A stretch of 64,000 bases of DNA from Subtercola boreus (GTDB lineage: Bacteria; Actinomycetota; Actinomycetes; Actinomycetales; Microbacteriaceae): positions 2,294,001-2,358,000 of the forward strand of contig NZ_VFOO01000001.1 of assembly GCF_006716115.1 (NCBI RefSeq), written 5' to 3'. Under the pieces are notes generated by a model, which was not told the origin of the DNA, made no database searches, and worked only from the letters and a program-made list of their open reading frames with translations. The position numbers were made by a program, and so were the translations under genes. Shown in pieces: positions 34,739-42,761 of this stretch (positions are counted from its first letter, which is position 1; the number at the start of each line of letters is the position of its first letter).

Positions 34739-36505
34739 TTACTTGCACCCGGGCGCATCGATGGCAGTGGCGGTCGTGTTGATCATCGGCGTCACCTGGA
34801 GGGCCGGAGGGCCGTAGGTACCGGCAGCGCCCGTGTAGGTGAAGGTGACCGTGTTGGTCTCGCCGGGGGCGAGGTCGACGACCGCGCGCCCGACCGGCCG
34901 GCCGAGATCCTCCGAGGAGGTGCGAGGAGAGCCTCCGACACTCGAGTCGCCGACCTGGGTGCCCGTGATCGTGGATCCGATGGGACCGTAGCCGTAGACC
35001 TCGGTGCTGAACTTCCGGCCCTTGAAGTTGACGCCCACGACGAAGGGTGCCAGCGTGTCGGCCTCCTCCTCGGTGATGGTCGAGTGCAGGGAGATGGTCT
35101 GGGTGAAGGTGGGATTGTTCGGATTCGAGCAGACGTCGGTCTGCAGGTTCACGCTGGTCTCGAGCCAGTAGTCGGTCTTCGACACCGAGACGTCTCGGAA
35201 GAAGGTGCCGGTGAGCGTCGATTTCGTGTTGTCGGTGGGCATCACTCCCGACAGCTTCGTGCCCTCCAGCAGCTTCGTCTCGTCGGCATTGGCGCTCCAG
35301 GCCATCAGGTCGCCGGAGTCGATGGCCTTGTTGACGGACTTGAGGAGCGCATCCGGTGCCGCAGACGTCGTCGTGACGCCCTTGAAGATCGAGGTCGCGG
35401 CATCCTTGAAGAAGGCATCCGTGCTCGCCTGGATCTGGCTCGGTTCGTAGCGCAGGTAGATGTCGTGCAACAGCAGCGAGACCGCGTTCTCCGCAGTGAC
35501 CTGCTCCTTGGAGCCTTCGAGGGTCACTGGGCCCGTCGCCTGGAGCATGTCGGAGAGGGCGATGGGGTCGATCGACACCACACCGTCGACCGTTCCGCCC
35601 TTGTACTTCTCCCACCAGCCCTTGATCAGCGTGCCCGCCGTCGGGAAGTCGGGGCGGCTGGTGGACCAGTTGAGCGTCTGGTTGATGCCCTGGCCGTAGA
35701 TGCCCAGCAGGTTCGCGTCGACGTCCATCACCGGCCCCTTGGTGGTCGGGAAGTCCTGGCTCGACGCCTGGTCCGTGATCGCGAACGCGCCGTTGTCGAC
35801 GGTGAGCATCGAGAGGGAGGCCGGGCCGCCGCCGAGGCCCGTCGTCTCCGCGTTGTTCAGGAACGCGAGCACGTAGTGCCGGGGGCCGTTCATCCCGAGC
35901 ATGCCCTCGACGGTGCCGAGCGTTCCCCGCACCGTGACGATCTGTTTCTGGGCCTTGCCGAGCGCTGACGTCAACGTCGTCTTGGCCGAGGAGATCTGGC
36001 CGATCGTGTCCGTCGTGTCGATCGACGCGAGGCTCGCGCTCGTGGCCGTGATCGCCGTGTCTGCGTTCTGCAGGGCGGTGTCGCCGTTCCGCAGCAGGTC
36101 GACGTTGAACTTCCCGTCGACGGGCTTCAGCGCGTCGGGCGTCAGGGTCTTGCCGAAGTCGACGATCGGCAGCAGGGCCTCCGTCGACAACTGGTCGAGC
36201 GAGTCGGTGAGCTGGCGCACAGCGGTGAGGTTCGGACCGAGCGTCGGCAGGTTCTCGGCCAGCTTGAACAGCGGGTCGTTGGTGTGCTCGCGGGCATCAC
36301 TGACATCGGCGGCGAAGGAGTCCGCCGAGGCGGTCAGTGACGAGACATCCAGAGTCATCAGGTCGACGGAGGTGAGCTCGGTCTGCAGCGTGGCGACGGT
36401 GCCCTGGGCGCGCTCGAGGGCGTCCTTGGCCTGCACGGCCTGGTAGGCGACCCAGCCGCCGATGCAGGCGAGCGCGACGATCAGGCTGATCAGCACGATG
36501 AGCAC
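34739..36505 (-). CDS. DUF4012 domain membrane-anchored protein
   Basis: 588 residues from GTG at 36505, but the true start is probably upstream (finding given). A membrane anchor at the N-terminus is followed by a helical region (about 25-190) and the extracytoplasmic DUF4012 domain with HYVLAFLNNAETTGLGGGPASLSM, VVSIDPIALSDMLQATGPV and FFRDVSVSKTDYWLE. DUF4012 proteins are regularly found in actinobacterial polysaccharide clusters; their activity is unknown. The frame stays open to 36664 and encodes a strongly basic stretch (RRSRRRKRWSTRRRVVA) immediately before the anchor, as expected of a signal-anchor. The only well-placed initiation site there is AGGAG, 6 nt from an ATC codon at 36595. 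Confidence 0.85.
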   Translation of the reverse strand: MLIVLISLIVALACIGGWVAYQAVQAKDALERAQGTVATLQTELTSVDLMTLDVSSLTASADSFAADVSDAREHTNDPLFKLAENLPTLGPNLTAVRQLTDSLDQLSTEALLPIVDFGKTLTPDALKPVDGKFNVDLLRNGDTALQNADTAITATSASLASIDTTDTIGQISSAKTTLTSALGKAQKQIVTVRGTLGTVEGMLGMNGPRHYVLAFLNNAETTGLGGGPASLSMLTVDNGAFAITDQASSQDFPTTKGPVMDVDANLLGIYGQGINQTLNWSTSRPDFPTAGTLIKGWWEKYKGGTVDGVVSIDPIALSDMLQATGPVTLEGSKEQVTAENAVSLLLHDIYLRYEPSQIQASTDAFFKDAATSIFKGVTTTSAAPDALLKSVNKAIDSGDLMAWSANADETKLLEGTKLSGVMPTDNTKSTLTGTFFRDVSVSKTDYWLETSVNLQTDVCSNPNNPTFTQTISLHSTITEEEADTLAPFVVGVNFKGRKFSTEVYGYGPIGSTITGTQVGDSSVGGSPRTSSEDLGRPVGRAVVDLAPGETNTVTFTYTGAAGTYGPPALQVTPMINTTATAIDAPGCK

Positions 36506-36608
36506 GATGGCGACGACACGGCGACGCGTCGACCACCGCTTGCGGCGGCGACTGCGGCGCTCACCGTGGACGGAGGGCGTGGCAGAGGCGTTGATCGGGT
36601 ACTCCTGG

Positions 36609-36652
36609 GTGTCTGTGCGGCAGGCGCAGGGTGTCCGTGCGACAGGCGCAGG
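36609..36652. repeat. 22-bp tandem repeat upstream of the DUF4012 gene
   Basis: Bases 36609-36630 and 36631-36652 match at 20 of 22 positions. They lie between the paralog-3 GT4 stop and the DUF4012 ribosome site. Confidence 0.75.
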
Positions 36653-36690
36653 GCGGCGGATGCATCACTGTAGCAAGCCGAACCGGAGAA

Positions 36691-38613
36691 TCAGCCTCGA
36701 ACGAGTTGCCGTTTCACGACTTTCCATGCCGCCTGGGAAGCCGGGCCGACCCCCATCTCGCGAGACCGCGCCACGAAGAACCGTGCCAGCGCGCCGACCT
36801 TCAGCACCTTGCGCGGGATCGAGCGTTCCCGCGCGCCGGCGGCGTTGATGTCGGCGCGGGCCGCACCGAACCAGCTCGCCAGCGCGAGTTGCGGCGCGGC
36901 GGCCGCGGCGCCTGCCAGACGTTCGGGTTCTGGATGCTGCGGGGCCTCCGTCGGGGCGGCGAGCAGCTCCTGCACCGGCTCGACGAGCTGGGTCCAGAGG
37001 TCGCCGGCGTAGTCGTCCCAGGTTCGGAACGCGCGTCCGAGCGCCTCCGCCTTCAGCCGGTCGTACAGTTCGTCGTCAGTGAGGAGCTGCTCCATCGCGT
37101 GCCGGATGGCCTCGTCGTCCCGGGCATCCACGGTCAGGCAGCCGCCGCCCTCGGCCATCTCCGCCAGGCTCCCGTGGTCGGAGGTGATCACCGGTACGCC
37201 GAGGGCCAGGGATTCGGCGACGGGCAGGCCGAATCCCTCGTGCAGCGAGGGGAAGACGGTGAAGCGCGCCTCGCGGTACGACTCCAGCAGAACGGTGTCG
37301 CTGGCACCCCGCAGCACCTCGATGCGGGCGCCGAGCCGCTGCACAGCTCTGATCTCCCGGTCGAACCGCGCAATGCCCGCCGCGGTACCACCGCCGATGA
37401 AACGCAGCCGGAACGGCACCCCATGCTCGGCGAGCCGGCCCGCGGCGAAGACGATCGGGCTGTGGTTCTTGCGGGGCTCCTGGCTGCCGACGACGAGGAT
37501 GAGAGGCCCGTCGCCCCCGTCGCCGGGCGAGCGGGAGGGCTCCGTCACCTTCGCACTCGCCACGATGCCGCTCGCCACGATGCCGCTCGCGACGGCGCCC
37601 GGCGCGGCGGCGGTCGGCGGATTCATCGCGAGCGGAACGGCCACCACGCTCGGGCCGGGCACCCCCTGGGCCCTGACCGCGTCGACGAAGCCGCGGTACT
37701 CGGTCGCCGCCGACTCGCTCACCCCGGCGACCCGGCTGGAGTTCTTGACCACGGTGAGGAATCGCGCGAAGCGCTCGATCTCCCCGGCATCCTGGCTCTG
37801 GGCGCTGACGATGGGGATCGCGTCGTGGCCGACGACAGCCACGACGTTGCCCGACACTGCGGCGAGCGCGGCCAGCGGCGCGGCCGAGGCGACCTGGGCG
37901 ACCTCGATCTCGACGACGACTGAGCGCACCGGAACCACCAGCACGTGGCGACGGGCCTCGTCGTCGTCGGTCTCCGCCGCCTGCAGCGCGACGCGCCCGG
38001 GCCCGTCGAGCGCTGAGTACCCGGCCCAGTCGATGACCCTGTCGACCTCGTGGCCGACGAGCCGCCGCATCCCGGTGCCGCGTTCGTTCCAGCAGACGAG
38101 GGTGAGCTCGTGCCCCGTGTTCCAGCGCGAGACGGTCTCCCGGAGCACCCGCTGCACACCGGTGTTGTGGTCGGATCGGCCGCTGAAGTCGGCGTCGATG
38201 ACGACGGCCCCCTCCACCACCTCGATCACCGCGTCTGGAGTGGTGCTTCGCCGGATGACCGGGTCGAGGGCATCGAGCAGGGCCCGGAGCACGGCGAACG
38301 CGTCGTCACCGTCGGCGAGTTCGAGCGCACGGCGCGCGGCGGCGTGCTCGTCGAGCGTCGGGAAGGTCGCGGCGAAGCCGACGATCGCCAGCCAGACATC
38401 GGCGTCTGAGCGGGATGTGCGCACCGCGACCGCGACAGCCGCCGCGAGCTCACCCGCGGTGCGGGTCCAGGCTGCACCTGCGCCCACTCCGGTACCCGTG
38501 CTGGCACCGAGACCCAGGAGGGGTGCGATCTGGAGGAGGCGCGCAGCCAGCGACGCGGTCAGCGTACCGACCGGCACGGACGGCCTGTCAGCCTCGGGGT
38601 CTGGGTTCACCAT
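36691..38613 (-). CDS. GT4-family glycosyltransferase, island paralog 3 (long form)
   Basis: 640 residues. It has the paralog layout: helical N-terminus, SDHNTGVQRVLRETVSRW, SGNVVAVVGHDAIPIVSAQ, SESAATEYRGF, VVGSQEPRKNHSPIVFAA, FPSLHEGFGLPVAESLALG, GGGCLTVDARDD and TWDDYAGDLW. It differs from the others by about 100 extra C-terminal residues that end in a basic helix (AWKVVKRQLVRG). A 15-bp tandem repeat (37556-37585) encodes IVASGIVAS in the linker between the two halves. The ATG at 38613 is 3 nt from a TAGTAT box; the adjacent GTG (38610) is 6 nt away and may be the leaderless start. It is the first gene of the minus-strand operon that continues to DUF4012 and gtrA. Confidence 0.86.
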   Translation of the reverse strand: MVNPDPEADRPSVPVGTLTASLAARLLQIAPLLGLGASTGTGVGAGAAWTRTAGELAAAVAVAVRTSRSDADVWLAIVGFAATFPTLDEHAAARRALELADGDDAFAVLRALLDALDPVIRRSTTPDAVIEVVEGAVVIDADFSGRSDHNTGVQRVLRETVSRWNTGHELTLVCWNERGTGMRRLVGHEVDRVIDWAGYSALDGPGRVALQAAETDDDEARRHVLVVPVRSVVVEIEVAQVASAAPLAALAAVSGNVVAVVGHDAIPIVSAQSQDAGEIERFARFLTVVKNSSRVAGVSESAATEYRGFVDAVRAQGVPGPSVVAVPLAMNPPTAAAPGAVASGIVASGIVASAKVTEPSRSPGDGGDGPLILVVGSQEPRKNHSPIVFAAGRLAEHGVPFRLRFIGGGTAAGIARFDREIRAVQRLGARIEVLRGASDTVLLESYREARFTVFPSLHEGFGLPVAESLALGVPVITSDHGSLAEMAEGGGCLTVDARDDEAIRHAMEQLLTDDELYDRLKAEALGRAFRTWDDYAGDLWTQLVEPVQELLAAPTEAPQHPEPERLAGAAAAAPQLALASWFGAARADINAAGARERSIPRKVLKVGALARFFVARSREMGVGPASQAAWKVVKRQLVRG

Positions 38614-38616
38614 GGA

Positions 38617-38647
38617 ATACTAGTGGAAGAGTCCCGGCCGCTAGTAT
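38617..38647. promoter_or_regulatory. Divergent promoter with symmetric ATACTAG / CTAGTAT element
   Basis: ATACTAG (38617-38623) and CTAGTAT (38641-38647) form a perfect 7-bp inverted repeat with 17 nt between. Each arm reads TAGTAT on its outward strand and is a good -10 box, one for the GT4 gene and one for gmd. Because the arms are 17 nt apart, each occupies the place where the other promoter's -35 box would be. Confidence 0.6.
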
Positions 38648-38688
38648 GGGCTGTTGCAGACGCCCCCCGAACAGACAAACGAGGAAAT

Positions 38689-39675
38689 ATGCCCCGCGCT
38701 CTCATCACCGGAATCACCGGCCAGGACGGCCTCTATCTGGGAGAACTGCTCCTGTCGAAGGGGTACGAAGTATTCGGCCTCATCCGTGGGCAGAACAACC
38801 CGAAGAGAGCTCTCGTCGAGGCCACCCTTCCCGGTGTCAAGATCCTGACCGGTGACCTCACCGACCTGTCGAGCCTGATCCGAGCACTCGAGGCAGCGAA
38901 GCCCGACGAGTTCTACAACCTCGGCGCCATCTCGTTCGTCGCGTACTCGTGGGAGAACGCGAGCCTCACCACGGAGGTCACCGCGAAGGGTGTGCTGAAC
39001 GCCCTCGAGGCCGTGCGCCTCTACTCGGGCGACGAGCCCGCGAAGGTGCGCTTCTACCAGGCCTCCTCGAGCGAGATGTTCGGCAAGGTGCAGCAGGTCC
39101 CGCAGGATGAGGACACTCTGCTCTGGCCGCGGTCGCCGTACGGCGTCGCGAAGGTCTTCGGCCACTACATGACCATCAACTACCGCGAGTCGTACGGCAT
39201 GCACGCCTCCTCCGGTGTGCTGTTCAACCACGAGTCGCCCCGTCGGGGACCGGAGTTCGTCACCCGCAAGGTGTCGCAGGCCGTCGCCCGCATCTCGCTG
39301 GGACTGCAGGAGAACATCGTGCTCGGCAACCTCGACGCCCGTCGCGACTGGGGTTTCGCCGGCGACTACGTCGAGGCCATGTGGCTGATGCTGCAGCAGG
39401 AGGAGGCCGACGACTACGTCATCTCCACCGGTGAGACGCACTCCATCAAGGAGCTCCTCGAGAAGGCGTTCGCCGTCGTCGGCATCACCGACTGGGAGAA
39501 GTACGTCGTTCAGAACCCCGAATTCATGCGTCCCGCCGAGGTCGACCTGCTCATCGGGTCGAGCGCGAAGGCAGAGTCGAAGCTCGGTTGGAAGCCCAGG
39601 GTCGGCTTCGAGGAGCTCGTCACGATGATGGTCGAGAACGACGTCGTCGAGCAAAAAGCCCTCGCCGGGCTGTAG
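38689..39675 (+). CDS. gmd: GDP-mannose 4,6-dehydratase-like enzyme, copy 1
   Basis: 328 residues from ATG at 38689 with the ribosome site GAGGAAA. It is an extended short-chain dehydrogenase of the Gmd family: NADP motif GITGQDGLYLGE, QASSSEMFG (Ser and Glu of the catalytic set), RSPYGVAK (Tyr and Lys), and the Gmd-specific FNHESPRRGPEFVTRKV and LGNLDARRDWGFAGDYV. Gmd converts GDP-D-mannose to GDP-4-keto-6-deoxy-D-mannose, the precursor of GDP-D-rhamnose, GDP-L-fucose and related sugars. A second gmd-like gene follows after 6 nt. The substrate is inferred from the family; a related nucleotide sugar is possible. Confidence 0.88.
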   Translation: MPRALITGITGQDGLYLGELLLSKGYEVFGLIRGQNNPKRALVEATLPGVKILTGDLTDLSSLIRALEAAKPDEFYNLGAISFVAYSWENASLTTEVTAKGVLNALEAVRLYSGDEPAKVRFYQASSSEMFGKVQQVPQDEDTLLWPRSPYGVAKVFGHYMTINYRESYGMHASSGVLFNHESPRRGPEFVTRKVSQAVARISLGLQENIVLGNLDARRDWGFAGDYVEAMWLMLQQEEADDYVISTGETHSIKELLEKAFAVVGITDWEKYVVQNPEFMRPAEVDLLIGSSAKAESKLGWKPRVGFEELVTMMVENDVVEQKALAGL

Positions 39676-39681
39676 GCCGCA

Positions 39682-40650
39682 GTGCCCGTCGCGCTCGTCA
39701 CCGGAATCTCTGGGCAGGACGGCTCGTACCTCGCCGAGTCCCTTCTCGCCGACGGGTACGAGGTGCACGGCCTCGTGCGGAACAACACAGAAGAGAACCT
39801 GAGGGCGCTCGGCTCCCCCGCTGGCCTGACGCTCCACACGGTCGACCTGCAGGCTCCGGATGCCCTCGAATCCGTCGTGCGTGCCGTGAGGCCCGACGAG
39901 CTCTATTCGCTCGCCGCGGTCTCCTCCGTCGCCGCCTCGTGGAACGACCCGGTCATGACGGGCGCGGTCAACGGGCAGGTCGTCGTGCGCCTGCTCGACG
40001 CCGCCTTCCGCCTGCAGGAGGAGCACGGGCATCCGGTGCGCGTGCTGCACGCGTCGAGCGCCGAGATCTTCGGGCAGGCCGAACAGACCCCGCAGGTCGA
40101 GACCACCGCGATCCGGCCCTCCTCCCCCTACGGAGCGTCGAAGGCCTACGCACACCTCTCGGTCGGCGTCTTCCGCGGCCGGGGCCTGCACGCCTCGAAC
40201 ACGGTGCTCTACAACCACGAGTCGCCGCGCCGCCCGGAGACCTTCGTGACCCGCAAGATCACGGCAGGCGTCGCCCGCATCAGCAGAGGCCTCCAGGACG
40301 GCCTCGAACTCGGCAACCTCGACGCCCGGCGCGACTGGGGCTGGGCGCCCGACTACGTGCGCGCCATGCGACTCGCGGTCGCCGCTCCCGAAGCCGGTGA
40401 CTTCATCGTCGCCACCGGTGTCTCGCACACCATCTCCGATTTCCTCAGTGCCGCCTTCGGGCACGTCGGCATCACCGACTGGGAACACTTCGTCACGGTG
40501 AACCCGGCATTCGTCCGCCCGGTCGACCCCGCCGAACAGCTCGGCGACTCCTCGAAGGCCCGGCGTGAACTCGGCTGGGAGCCGACGGTCGACTTCGAGG
40601 CGCTGGTCGCCCGCATGGTCGAGCACGACCTCGGACTGCTCGCACGATGA
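39682..40650 (+). CDS. GDP-mannose 4,6-dehydratase-like enzyme, copy 2
   Basis: 322 residues from GTG at 39682, 6 nt after copy 1. It has GISGQDGSYLAESLLADGYE, HASSAEIFGQ, SSPYGASKAYAH, YNHESPRRPETFVTRKIT and GNLDARRDWGWAPDYV, so it is also Gmd-like and keeps the Ser/Glu/Tyr/Lys catalytic set. It is not an obvious RMD or Fcl reductase, although that enzyme would normally accompany gmd. It might be a second dehydratase, or it may have evolved to reduce or otherwise process the product of copy 1. The stop codon overlaps an ATG (ATGA) that begins a run of mini-ORFs leading to the next gene. Confidence 0.84.
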   Translation: MPVALVTGISGQDGSYLAESLLADGYEVHGLVRNNTEENLRALGSPAGLTLHTVDLQAPDALESVVRAVRPDELYSLAAVSSVAASWNDPVMTGAVNGQVVVRLLDAAFRLQEEHGHPVRVLHASSAEIFGQAEQTPQVETTAIRPSSPYGASKAYAHLSVGVFRGRGLHASNTVLYNHESPRRPETFVTRKITAGVARISRGLQDGLELGNLDARRDWGWAPDYVRAMRLAVAAPEAGDFIVATGVSHTISDFLSAAFGHVGITDWEHFVTVNPAFVRPVDPAEQLGDSSKARRELGWEPTVDFEALVARMVEHDLGLLAR

Positions 40651-40735
40651 CTGCCGAGGCGAGCACTGCTGGGTGCATCCGTGACCGCTGAGCACCTGCG
40701 TGTGCCTTCATGACCGCTCGGCACCTGCGGGTGCT
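40647..40735 (+). repeat. Threefold imperfect repeat of the GT4 gene start
   Basis: The first codons of the GT4 at 40710 (MTARHLRV) recur 29 bp upstream at 40681 (GTG start, reading MTAEHLRVPS and stop) and, more degenerate, at 40647 (ATG ACT GCC GAG). The first mini-ORF overlaps the gmd copy 2 stop; the second overlaps the GT4 start codon as TCATGA. It looks like a tandem duplication of a translation start region. Confidence 0.7.
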
Positions 40736-41903
40736 CTTTGACGCGACGGCCATCCCGGCCGACCGGGGGGGCGTGGGCCGCTACGTCGAGAACGTGGTGA
40801 CGGAGCTCGTGCGCTCCGGAGTGCCGCTCGCCGTCGTCTGCCAGCCGCGGGACCGGGCGTTCTTCGAGGCGGCGGGGGTGACGCGCGTCGTCGAGATCGC
40901 GGGGTGGGGCAGCCGCGCATCCGGTCGCCTGCTCTGGGAGCAGCTCGTGCTGCCGGGCCTTGCGAGGCGAACGGGTGCCGACGTCATCCACTCCCCGCAC
41001 TACACGTTCCCGCTCGTCACCCGGCGCGCGCGGGTCGTCACCGTGCACGACCTCACCTTCTTCAGCGCGCCCGAGGTGCACGGCCGGCTGAAGCGGAAAT
41101 TCTTCCGCACCTGGATCCGCGCCACGCGGCTCGCCCGCGTCACCGTGGTGACGCCCAGCCGGACGACGGCCGAGGAGTACACGCGTGTGACCGGCGCCGA
41201 TCCCGCCCGGGTGTTCGCAGCCCCGCTCGGCTACGACAGCGCCGTGTTCCGCCCGCCGACGAACGACGAGGTCGAGGCCTTCCGGGCGTCGCAGGAGCCC
41301 CTCCCGGCCGGCTGGATCGCGTTCCTCGGCACGCTCGAACCGCGGAAGAACGTTCCCGCCCTGGTGCGCGGGTACGCCGCGGCGATGGCCGAGCGTGCAC
41401 CCGGAGCCCGCCCCGCCCTCCTCCTCTCGGGCGGCGCGGGCTGGGACGACGCCGTCGAGGGAACCGTCGCCGAAGCGGTCGCGGGCGGCGCCGACGTGCG
41501 GATGCTCGGCTACCTGCCCCTCGAACAGCTCCGTTCGCTGCTCGGCGGTTCGCTCCTCACGGCGTACCCGAGCCTCGGCGAAGGGTTCGGCCTGCCCGTG
41601 CTCGAAGCGATGGCGTGCGGATCGGCTGTGCTCACCAGCCGCAGGTTGTCGCTTCCCGAGGTGGGCGGCGACGCGGTCAGCTACACCGAGGTGGACTCGG
41701 CTAGCATTGCCTCTGCCCTCGGCCGCCTGCTCGACACCCCCGCCGAACGGTCACGGCTCGGCCTGGCCGGGCGATCGCGGGCCACGCGGTTCACCTGGGC
41801 GGCCTGTGCCCTGCACCACGTGGAGGCGTACACCGCCGCCCGGGGGGGCTCCGCGGCCACAGACTCCGCAGCCCGAGGCCCCCGCCCGACGAAAGGATCC
41901 TGA
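40710..41903 (+). CDS. GT4-family glycosyltransferase
   Basis: 397 residues. The N-terminal GT-B half opens RVLFDATAIPADRGGVGRYVENV and contains DVIHSPHYTFPL and VTVHDLTFF. The catalytic half has GTLEPRKNVPALVRGYAAA, AYPSLGEGFGLPVLEAMACG and SLPEVGGDAVSY. This resembles MtfB/WbaZ-like mannosyl- or rhamnosyltransferases acting in the cytosol on lipid-linked chains. It lacks the N-terminal extension of the five island paralogs and so belongs to a different branch, like the enzyme at 57706. A GT2 gene starts directly after its stop codon. The 5' region is duplicated upstream. Confidence 0.9.
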   Translation: MTARHLRVLFDATAIPADRGGVGRYVENVVTELVRSGVPLAVVCQPRDRAFFEAAGVTRVVEIAGWGSRASGRLLWEQLVLPGLARRTGADVIHSPHYTFPLVTRRARVVTVHDLTFFSAPEVHGRLKRKFFRTWIRATRLARVTVVTPSRTTAEEYTRVTGADPARVFAAPLGYDSAVFRPPTNDEVEAFRASQEPLPAGWIAFLGTLEPRKNVPALVRGYAAAMAERAPGARPALLLSGGAGWDDAVEGTVAEAVAGGADVRMLGYLPLEQLRSLLGGSLLTAYPSLGEGFGLPVLEAMACGSAVLTSRRLSLPEVGGDAVSYTEVDSASIASALGRLLDTPAERSRLGLAGRSRATRFTWAACALHHVEAYTAARGGSAATDSAARGPRPTKGS

Positions 41904-42761
41904 GTGCCCAGCACGACGACACTGGTGGTGGTGAGCTACTTCTCCCGCCACGACGTGGTCGCCTGCCTCCGCTCCGTGCCGGGCGCGAGCATCCAGCCAC
42001 CCGAGGTTCTCGTCGTGAACAATGCGGCGACGGATGACCTGCAGGGCGTTCTCGAACCGTTCCCGAACACGACCCTGCTGGAGCCCGGCGCGAACCTCGG
42101 TTACGGCGGAGCGATCAACTATGCCGCTGAACGGCTGGGCCCGTCGACCGAGTGGATCCTGGTCACCAACCCCGACGTGGAGTACAGCGAAGGGTCGATC
42201 GACGAACTGCTCGCCGTCGCGAACGCCGACGACCGGATCGGGGTCGTCGGCCCGCGCATCACCAACGACGACGGCTCCATCTACCCCTCGGCCCGGGCGC
42301 TGCCCTCTCTCACCGTGGGCGCGGGGCATGCGGTCCTCCACACGGTGTGGCCCGCGAACCCGTGGTCGAAGCGGTACCTGCAGGCCGACCGCTCGAAGAC
42401 TCCCGGCTCGCTCCCGCTCGCCTCGGGCTGGCTCTCGGGTGCGTGCCTGCTCGTGCGGCGGAGCGCGTTCGAACAGATCGGCGGGTTCGACGACCGCTTC
42501 TTCATGTACTTCGAGGACGTCGACCTCTGCGAACGACTGGGTGATGCCGGCTGGAAGGTGCTCTACGTGCCGAGCGCAAGCGTGCACCACGCCGGCGGCA
42601 CATCGACCCGCGGTCACTCCGCGGCCATGCTGCGCGCCCACCACCGGAGCGCCTACCTCTACCTCGCGAAGCGGTACCACCAGTGGTACTACTTTCCCGT
42701 CCGCGCCGCGATCCGTGTCGGCCTCGCCGTGCGCACCGCCACTAGCCTGAGATCATCATGA
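41904..42761 (+). CDS. GT2-family glycosyltransferase (WbbL/rhamnosyltransferase-like)
   Basis: 285 residues from GTG at 41904, immediately after the preceding stop. The GT-A fold features are TLVVVSYFSRHDVVACLRSV, NLGYGGAINYAAERLG, TNPDVEYSEGS (acidic metal motif), GWLSGACLLVRRSAFEQIGG and FFMYFEDVDLCERLGDAG, the last typical of WbbL-type rhamnosyltransferases. In mycobacteria such an enzyme places the linker rhamnose on undecaprenyl-PP-GlcNAc; here it could use dTDP-L-rhamnose made by the rml genes of the island. The function is inferred from family and context. Confidence 0.88.
   Translation: MPSTTTLVVVSYFSRHDVVACLRSVPGASIQPPEVLVVNNAATDDLQGVLEPFPNTTLLEPGANLGYGGAINYAAERLGPSTEWILVTNPDVEYSEGSIDELLAVANADDRIGVVGPRITNDDGSIYPSARALPSLTVGAGHAVLHTVWPANPWSKRYLQADRSKTPGSLPLASGWLSGACLLVRRSAFEQIGGFDDRFFMYFEDVDLCERLGDAGWKVLYVPSASVHHAGGTSTRGHSAAMLRAHHRSAYLYLAKRYHQWYYFPVRAAIRVGLAVRTATSLRSS

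Noticed and set aside
38641-40695. 684-residue open frame on the minus strand opposite both gmd-like genes
   Set aside because: It is a composition artefact antisense to two well-supported enzymes, with no recognisable motif.
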